From an uncultured Pseudomonadota bacterium (GTDB taxonomy: Bacteria; Pseudomonadota; Gammaproteobacteria; Steroidobacterales; Steroidobacteraceae): DNA of 64,000 nucleotides. The notes below the pieces were generated by a model. It was not told the DNA's origin. It did no database searches and worked only from the letters and a program-made list of their open reading frames with translations. The position numbers were made by a program, and so were the translations under genes. Of the stretch, positions 58,160 to 64,000 are shown piece by piece. The DNA is taken from positions 1 to 64,000 of the forward strand of contig CAILZL010000008.1 of assembly GCA_903838705.1 (NCBI GenBank), given 5' to 3'. Each line of letters opens with the position of its first letter. Positions within the stretch are counted from its first letter, which is position 1.

Positions 58160-60598
58160 TCAGAACAGCCCGTCGTTACCGGCGGCACCGGGTGAGGAGG
58201 CCGATTCACTTGATTCTTCATCATTTCCTTCCGGCAAATGGTCGGCCAGAAAATATTCAAACATACCTCGCTCATTGGCCTTCCCTGTCTCTGCCGAAAT
58301 GCGCATGCTGACCACACCTTCAGGTTGGGTCAGTGTGTGTTCAGGCTGACCGCGCAAGGCTTCCTTCATGAAATAGATCCAGATGGGCAATGCTGTGCGG
58401 CCCCCTTCTTCGTTGTCGCCCAGTGGCCGTTCCTGGTCGAACCCGACCCAGGCGGTTCCTACCAGATCGCTGTTGAATCCAGAAAACCAGGCATCCCGTC
58501 TGTCGTTCGTCGTACCGGTTTTTCCGGCAATATCATTCCTGTTCAGCACCTTGGCTCGAGTTGCAGTCCCCCTGCGGATCACGTCCTTCATCATGTCAGT
58601 CATCAGAAAGGCATTGGCCGCAGTAATCACCTGTGGAGCCAGCTTAACTACAGGTGCTGATCTTTGATCAGTGCTTTCGCTAACAACACGTTGGGTAGCA
58701 TGGGCAGACTCACGGCTTGAGTAGTCGAAGCCGGCCATACATGATGAACAGGCGATGGCTGGCTCTGCGGTATAGAGCAATTCTCCAGCACCGCCATATA
58801 CCCGTTCGATCAGATAGGGATCAATGCGCATGCCGCCATTGGCAAACACTGCATAGCCGCGAGCCATCTCCAGCGGCGCCACCTGGGTTGCGCCCAGCGC
58901 AAGTGAAAGATTTTGCGGCAGTTCTTCATCGGTAAAGCCGAAATTTTTCATGTAACCGGTGACCAGTGCGGTGCCCATGCTGTTCATCAACCGGATCGAA
59001 ACCAGATTACGTGAACGAACCAATGCTTCTCGCAGTCGCAGTGGTCCCATGAAACCCAGATTGGAATTCTGCGGGCGCCAGGTGTCTGCATCACTGCTGC
59101 CTTCAAGTACCAGAGGCGCATCGTTAATCAGGGATGCAGGGGTAAAGCCTTGTTCAAGGGCTGCAGAATAAAGGAAGGGTTTGAACGACGAGCCGGGCTG
59201 GCGTTTGGCTTGCACCGCCCGATTGAAATGACTTGCATTGAAATCAAACCCGCCTTCCAGCGCAATGATGGCACCATCTGCAGGATCAATCGCTACAAAG
59301 GCCGCCTGAGCCTGAGGTACCTGCATCAGGCGCCAGCGATTGTTGGTTTGCTGGGCAACATACACCACCTCTCCGGGTTGCAGCACATCAGTAACTTGTG
59401 TCGGCGCCTTGCCCATCGCGCCATCAGCCAGTACCGGACGAGCCCATTTCAGGTTTTTCAATTCAATCTGAATCTGGCCTGCTTCGCGGCTGTACAGTGC
59501 AGCTGTGTCAGCGGTTGTGCTCAGAACCAGGGCGGGCTGCAGGCCACCAGGGGCGGAATAGCTGCTCAATGCACGGGCGCGTTTTGCATCATCAGTAAGA
59601 GTATTCAGATCAATTTTGCCGATGGCACCGCGATACCCATGACGACTGTCATACTCAAGCAGACCCAAACGTAAAGCGCTGGTAGCAGCCCGCTGCAGAC
59701 GACTGTCGACGGTGGTGAAGACGGAAAAATTGTCGGTGTATATCCGTTGTCCAAACTGCTTTTCCAGTTCTAGCCGTGCCAGCTCAGATATATAGGGTGC
59801 ATCCAGATCGACTCCAAAGCCATGCACCGATGATTGAACAGGGGCTTGTTCTGCTTCGGCTCGCTCAGCTGAAGAAATGAAATTAAGCTCGCTCATTCGG
59901 CGTAATACATAGGCACGGCGATTCTTGGCCAGCTCCGGGTTGGTAATGGGATTTTCTCTGGATGGCGCGCGCGGCAACCCGGCCAGCAACGCGGTTTCAG
60001 CCAGCGTCAGTTCAGAAACCGGCTTGCCGAAATACACTTCAGCTGCTGCACCCACTCCATATGCCCGCTGGCCAAGGAAAATCTTGTTGAGGTAAAGCGT
60101 CAGAATTTCCTGCTTGGAAAAAGCATGTTCGATCCGCCAGGCGCTGATAATTTCCAGCGCCTTGCGCTGGTAGCTGCGTTCCGGTGACAGGAACATGTTC
60201 CGCGCCAGCTGCATGGTAATGGTGCCGCCACCCTCACGGCGGGAGCCGCTGGACAGGTTGACAGCCAGGGCGCGCAGCAATCCCGGATAATCAATGCCGT
60301 TATGCTGAAAGAACTGGTCATCCTCGGCAGCCAGAAATGCCTTGATGACCTGATCAGGAAATTCTGCATAGCTGAGCGGAATTCGCCGTTGCTCACCAAT
60401 CTGGGCAAGCAGTTTTCCATCACGGGAGTAAATCCGCAGGGGCACCTGCAATTTGACATCACGCAGAGTGGCCACATCCGGAATTTCGGGTTGCAAGTAC
60501 TGCAGAGCACCTGCGAATACCATGACCAATCCCGTAATCAGCAAGATCAGGGAGACGGACAGCCAGCGAAACAAGACCGATTTATGAGGTGAAATCAC
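58160..60598 (-). CDS. mrcA: Penicillin-binding protein 1A
   Basis: Bifunctional class A PBP that polymerises and cross-links peptidoglycan. The 812-residue protein has one membrane anchor (WLSVSLILLITGLVMVFAG), a GT51 glycosyltransferase domain (about residues 55-235; EDDQFFQHNGID, GGGTITMQLARNM), an OB-like insert, and a transpeptidase domain with SxxK in GSSFKPF (about 470), SxN in SRN (about 529) and KTG in AGKTGTTND (about 694). The start is GTG, 389 bases from divergent pilM, the classical gammaproteobacterial neighbour. Confidence 0.97.
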   Translation of the reverse strand: MISPHKSVLFRWLSVSLILLITGLVMVFAGALQYLQPEIPDVATLRDVKLQVPLRIYSRDGKLLAQIGEQRRIPLSYAEFPDQVIKAFLAAEDDQFFQHNGIDYPGLLRALAVNLSSGSRREGGGTITMQLARNMFLSPERSYQRKALEIISAWRIEHAFSKQEILTLYLNKIFLGQRAYGVGAAAEVYFGKPVSELTLAETALLAGLPRAPSRENPITNPELAKNRRAYVLRRMSELNFISSAERAEAEQAPVQSSVHGFGVDLDAPYISELARLELEKQFGQRIYTDNFSVFTTVDSRLQRAATSALRLGLLEYDSRHGYRGAIGKIDLNTLTDDAKRARALSSYSAPGGLQPALVLSTTADTAALYSREAGQIQIELKNLKWARPVLADGAMGKAPTQVTDVLQPGEVVYVAQQTNNRWRLMQVPQAQAAFVAIDPADGAIIALEGGFDFNASHFNRAVQAKRQPGSSFKPFLYSAALEQGFTPASLINDAPLVLEGSSDADTWRPQNSNLGFMGPLRLREALVRSRNLVSIRLMNSMGTALVTGYMKNFGFTDEELPQNLSLALGATQVAPLEMARGYAVFANGGMRIDPYLIERVYGGAGELLYTAEPAIACSSCMAGFDYSSRESAHATQRVVSESTDQRSAPVVKLAPQVITAANAFLMTDMMKDVIRRGTATRAKVLNRNDIAGKTGTTNDRRDAWFSGFNSDLVGTAWVGFDQERPLGDNEEGGRTALPIWIYFMKEALRGQPEHTLTQPEGVVSMRISAETGKANERGMFEYFLADHLPEGNDEESSESASSPGAAGNDGLF

Positions 60599-60987
60599 AG
60601 AAGACCATCCTAAGTGCTTGCTGATGCAAGGCTATCAGGGCATATTACTTAATATGAGTAGATTGAATGCCCATGCAGCAGGAAGCAAGGCGGCCAGTTG
60701 CAGATCGAGGTACGGCCAATCGGGCGGACGGGAGCTCTTCATGACCGGGATTTTATTCCGGTATTACGGAGCTGAACATTTTTGATTTTTAATTGAGTAA
60801 CGTTTTCCAGCTTATGTCGCATAAGGATTAACAATGCAGCCAAGAGCGGTAGGTCGACTATGCCCGTCATGGTGATTCGTGAGCATCCTCACATTCAACG
60901 TAATGGACACAGGGCTATAGTGCCGACCGGACTTCATGCCCGACTTGGTTTTATTTCCAGCTGGCTGAAACAACATAGGGTACGCGC
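60599..60987. other. Divergent mrcA/pilM upstream region
   Basis: No gene is supported in this 389-base gap. Both promoters must be here; I could not fix either with confidence. Its centre is AT-rich (TTTTTGATTTTTAATTGAG near 60780). Confidence 0.5.
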
Positions 60988-62049
60988 GTGTTTTTGAAAC
61001 CCAAGGCGAGACCGCTGATCGGTCTTGATATAACAACTTCATCCATCAAGCTCATTGAATTAAGCATGAGTGGTGGACAGTATCGCGTGGAATCCTATGC
61101 GGCGGAGGCGACTCCGGCCAACTCCATCAATGAAAAAGCCATTGTTGACGCCAACCTGGTTGGCGAGGCTATCAAGCGTGCGATAAAGCGATCAGGCGCT
61201 CGGGCCAGTGAAGTGGCCATTGCCATCAGTGGTGATGCCGCCATTACCAAAGTGATTCAGATGCCACGCAACCTCTCTGAAAGCGAGCTCGAAGAGCAGG
61301 TTGAGCTACAGGCTGATCAGTACATCCCCTTTCCAATGGATGAAGTCAGCTATGACTTTGAAATCATCGGTCCTTCGGAAAAGGAGCCCGACATGCTGGA
61401 TGTGCTGCTGGTTGCGACCCGCAGTGACAACGTTTCCCAGCGCGTGGCTGCTTGCAAGGTGGCTGGACTGGAAGCGCGAGTGGTCGATGTTGAGGCGTTT
61501 GCTCTGGAAAATTCCTGCCGCCTGCTGACCCATCAGATGCCGGATGGCGGACTGAATCGCGTGATCGCTGTGGCTGACTTCGGTGCCAGCAGCACAACCT
61601 TCAGCGTACTGCGTGATCTGCGAGTTATTTATACCCGCGATTTTGCCTTTGGCGGCCAGCAACTGACTGAAGAAATCATGCGTACCTACGGTCTCAACAT
61701 GGAAGATGCTGGGCGTTCCAAGAAAGAAGGTGGTTTGCCGGCAAATTACCAGACAGATGTACTGGATCCATTCATTGATGACATGTGCCAGCAGGTCAGC
61801 CGCTCCCTGCAGTTCTTCCTGGCTTCAGGGGCCGCACGTGAGCAACCAGAGATGATTCTGATCTGCGGCGGCTGTGCCAATATTCCTGGCGTAGCAGAAC
61901 TCATTACCAGTCGCGTGGGAATTGCTGCCGAGCGCGGCGATCCACTGGGTCAGATGAAAATCAGTACACGTGCCAAGAATCAGAATGTCAATAAAGATGC
62001 CACAGCTCTGCTGACAGCCTGTGGTCTGGCGCTGAGGAGCTTCGACTAA
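60988..62049 (+). CDS. pilM: Type IV pilus assembly ATPase PilM
   Basis: Actin-like cytoplasmic protein of the pilus alignment complex. The 353-residue protein begins with a GTG (AGGG upstream) and shows PLIGLDITTSSIKLIELS (phosphate-1 loop), VQLQADQYIPFPM-like region, ADFGASSTTFSVL and ICGGCANIPG. Its N-terminal groove binds PilN. The stop overlaps the pilN ATG (TAATG). Confidence 0.96.
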   Translation: MFLKPKARPLIGLDITTSSIKLIELSMSGGQYRVESYAAEATPANSINEKAIVDANLVGEAIKRAIKRSGARASEVAIAISGDAAITKVIQMPRNLSESELEEQVELQADQYIPFPMDEVSYDFEIIGPSEKEPDMLDVLLVATRSDNVSQRVAACKVAGLEARVVDVEAFALENSCRLLTHQMPDGGLNRVIAVADFGASSTTFSVLRDLRVIYTRDFAFGGQQLTEEIMRTYGLNMEDAGRSKKEGGLPANYQTDVLDPFIDDMCQQVSRSLQFFLASGAAREQPEMILICGGCANIPGVAELITSRVGIAAERGDPLGQMKISTRAKNQNVNKDATALLTACGLALRSFD

Positions 62050-62663
62050 TGCCACGTATTAATCTGCTTCCCTGGCGTGAAGTTGAGCGCAAGCGCAAAC
62101 GTCAGGAATTCATTGTGGCGGCCGTGGCGGCCGTCGGTCTGGCTTTGCTGACAGGCTTCGTGCTGCGCTGGCAGTATGGTTCGATCATCGACAGCCAGAA
62201 TGCACGCAACCAGTATCTCAATGAACAGATTCAGCAGATCGACAAACAGATTGAAGAAATCAATGGCCTGGAAGCGCAGAAACAAAGTCTGCAGTCACGA
62301 ATCCAGGTGATCGAACAGCTGCAGCGCAGCCGGCCGGAAGTCGTGCATATTTTCGATCAGCTGGTGCGCCTGTTGCCTGATGGTGTTTACCTGACAGAAG
62401 TCAAACAGACGGATCGGCGCATTCAGATAAAGGGCATTGCCGAGTCAAGCACCCGTGTATCCGCCTTCATGCGCAATATTGATGGCTCTCAGTGGTTGAA
62501 AGATCCATCACTGGAAATCGTCGAAACCAAGGGTACGGGTGAGACAGGCGCCAGCTTTACCCTGTATGCCAATCAGACTGCTGTTGCAGAACCCGCTGCT
62601 ACTAATGCTGCTACCGGCAAGAAGTCACCGGCGGGTACCGCAACCAATAAGGAGGCGGCGTAA
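62049..62663 (+). CDS. pilN: Type IV pilus inner membrane protein PilN
   Basis: A 204-residue protein with the conserved cytoplasmic PilM-binding N-terminus PRINLLPWREVERKRKRQEF (residues 2-21), one membrane helix (FIVAAVAAVGLALLTGFVL) and a periplasmic coiled coil then ferredoxin-like domain (LVRLLPDGVYLTEVKQ). It pairs with PilO. Confidence 0.96.
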   Translation: MPRINLLPWREVERKRKRQEFIVAAVAAVGLALLTGFVLRWQYGSIIDSQNARNQYLNEQIQQIDKQIEEINGLEAQKQSLQSRIQVIEQLQRSRPEVVHIFDQLVRLLPDGVYLTEVKQTDRRIQIKGIAESSTRVSAFMRNIDGSQWLKDPSLEIVETKGTGETGASFTLYANQTAVAEPAATNAATGKKSPAGTATNKEAA

Positions 62664-63317
62664 ATGGAAAAGCTGCTTGAACAAATACGCGCACTTGATC
62701 CAAATGATCCGGGTCGCTGGCCGTTGCCGTTTCGTCTGGGTGCTGTTGGTCTGATTTTTCTGATTGCAGCAGGTGTATCCGCCTACCTGATTGCTTACAA
62801 GGATCAAAGCCCGAAACTGGAGCAGGCACGTGCTGAAGAGCAGAGTCTGCTGGCAAAGCTGGAGACCAAATCACGCAAGGCTGCAAATCTGGAAGCGTAC
62901 AAGGACCAGCTCAAAGAAATGGAGCGTTCATTCGGTGCCATGTTGCGTCAGCTGCCAAACAAGACGGAAGTACCGAATCTGCTGGTAGATATTTCGCAGA
63001 CTGGTCTGGCGGCAGGACTGGAAGAGAAATTGTTCCAGCCTGCTGGCGAGATACGGAAAGATTTTTATGCTGAGCTGCCGATCAAGATTCGCCTGACGGG
63101 TAGCTATCACGCAATTGGTAACTTTGTCAGCGGTATTGCTTCTTTGCCGCGCATTGTGACTCTGCATGATTTTCAGGTTACGTCAGTGGCGACCAAGGGC
63201 GCGACAGCGGATCAGCTGCAACTTGATCTGACCGCCAAAACTTATCGCTATCTCGATGATGAGGAACAGGCTGCGGTTGCCGATCAACAGCGCAAGAGCA
63301 AGAAGAGCGGTAACTAG
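62664..63317 (+). CDS. pilO: Type IV pilus inner membrane protein PilO
   Basis: A 217-residue partner of PilN: one membrane helix (LGAVGLIFLIAAGVSAYLI), coiled coil (about residues 48-85) and a periplasmic domain with SYHAIGNFVSGIASLPRIV. It starts one base after the pilN stop. The PilN-PilO pair binds PilP and links to the secretin. Confidence 0.96.
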   Translation: MEKLLEQIRALDPNDPGRWPLPFRLGAVGLIFLIAAGVSAYLIAYKDQSPKLEQARAEEQSLLAKLETKSRKAANLEAYKDQLKEMERSFGAMLRQLPNKTEVPNLLVDISQTGLAAGLEEKLFQPAGEIRKDFYAELPIKIRLTGSYHAIGNFVSGIASLPRIVTLHDFQVTSVATKGATADQLQLDLTAKTYRYLDDEEQAAVADQQRKSKKSGN

Positions 63318-63338
63318 GAACAGAATGGGCTATCAACA

Positions 63339-63896
63339 ATGCAGTTCTTGAACAGAATTTTCCGCTTGCACATGACTCGGGGCCAACTTCCGGGCGGGGC
63401 GCAATGTCTGCTGCTAGTTGCAGTGATGATGGGCCTGACAGCCTGCGCCAATGATACGGATGAGCTCAAACTGAAAGTTGCTGAAATCCGTGCCAGACCC
63501 GGCGAACGTATCGAGCCTTTGCCTGAAATCAAGCCTTATGAAGCGTTCACATATGACGCAGCTGGTGAGCGTTCACCTTTTATAGCCAGTGCATCTGCCA
63601 AATCTAATCTTGCTACCTCGGCACGGCCTGATGTAAAGCGAGCACGTGAATTTCTTGAGCAGTTCCCGCTCGATACCCTGCAGATGGTAGGGACGCTGCA
63701 GGTACAGGGTAAAACCTACGGCCTGTTGCAAGGACGGGATGGGTTGGTACATCGCGTCCAGGTAGGAAGTTATGTTGGTCAGGCTGATGGCAGAGTTACC
63801 AGCATTTCCAATACAAAAGTATCCGTAACTGAATTGGTTGCTGACGGTCTTGGTGGCTACATCGAGCGTCCAGCAGCATTGACCTTGAAAGAATGA
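63339..63896 (+). CDS. pilP: Type IV pilus lipoprotein PilP
   Basis: A 185-residue protein with a lipoprotein signal, lipobox LTAC (about residues 30-34), a flexible Pro-rich region (PLPEIKPYEAFTYDA) and the C-terminal HR beta domain (LQMVGTLQVQGKTYGLLQ, RVQVGSYVGQADGRVTSI). It connects the inner membrane complex to PilQ. Confidence 0.95.
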   Translation: MQFLNRIFRLHMTRGQLPGGAQCLLLVAVMMGLTACANDTDELKLKVAEIRARPGERIEPLPEIKPYEAFTYDAAGERSPFIASASAKSNLATSARPDVKRAREFLEQFPLDTLQMVGTLQVQGKTYGLLQGRDGLVHRVQVGSYVGQADGRVTSISNTKVSVTELVADGLGGYIERPAALTLKE

Positions 63897-63912
63897 GTCC
63901 AGGGAGAAACTG

Positions 63913-64000
63913 ATGTCGTCCCGATTTAACCCAATACACGCCAACCGTCATTTCAATTTCAATGAATTGAAATCCGCCAGTGCGTGGATCATTTCCCTGA
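63913..64000 (+). CDS. pilQ: Secretin PilQ, N-terminal part, cut by the window edge
   Basis: Only the first 29 codons are present (MSSRFNPIHANRHFN...). The call rests on order: pilQ follows pilP in gammaproteobacteria, 16 bases after its stop, with AGGGAGAAA before the ATG. The residues themselves are not diagnostic. Confidence 0.75.
   Translation, partial: MSSRFNPIHANRHFNFNELKSASAWIISL

Overview
The window looks like the replication-origin-proximal part of a gammaproteobacterial chromosome, probably from a non-enteric, type IV pilus-bearing, aerobic lineage. The reasons are the dnaA-dnaN-recF-gyrB and rpmH-rnpA-yidD-yidC-mnmE order around dnaA, a long GyrB of the gammaproteobacterial kind, glnA with a DUF4124 gene and ntrBC, a bioBFHC operon, and mrcA divergent from pilMNOPQ. 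Genus-level placement is not possible from the sequence alone.

Layout. 1-521: remnant of an SBBP beta-propeller protein. 522-5720: GNAT acetyltransferase, the biotin operon bioB-bioF-bioH-bioC (minus strand) and divergent comF, with a BirA operator and sigma70 promoter between them. 5890-12161: secreted cupin, uvrD, a VanZ-like protein, cyoE and a DUF6152 protein. 12592-15350: small mobile region made of two degraded IS1182-family transposase fragments, a HEPN/AbiU2-like gene and a secreted S1C protease-Sel1 gene; the last two have integron-cassette-like boundaries. 15673-24498: nitrogen regulation (ntrC, ntrB, DUF4124, glnA), glyQS and plsC. 24510-29341: marR-tolC-emrA-emrB type efflux operon. 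29492-37455 onward: yjdF, gyrB, recF, dnaN, dnaA, then rpmH, rnpA, yidD, yidC and mnmE on the other strand; DnaA boxes lie on both sides of dnaA.

40480-53574 is an accessory block separating mnmE from mnmG. It holds an orphan RHS tip gene with an overlapping membrane-protein gene (possible toxin and immunity pair), a second, stop-interrupted copy of the RHS core, a second DUF6152 gene, two thioredoxin-fold proteins, a seven-repeat FG-GAP protein, an ABC-2 exporter with a YncE-like propeller, and a FecR/DUF6600 protein. 53670-64000: mnmG, an NfeD-like small protein, gltA, a nucleotidyltransferase-like gene abutting mrcA, and pilM-N-O-P with the start of pilQ at the right edge.

Most of the window is housekeeping. 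The parts that deserve a second look are the IS1182/attC/HEPN region (12.6-15.4 kb), the RHS tip with its duplicate (40.5-42.5 kb), and the BirA operator that overlaps the comF start codon.
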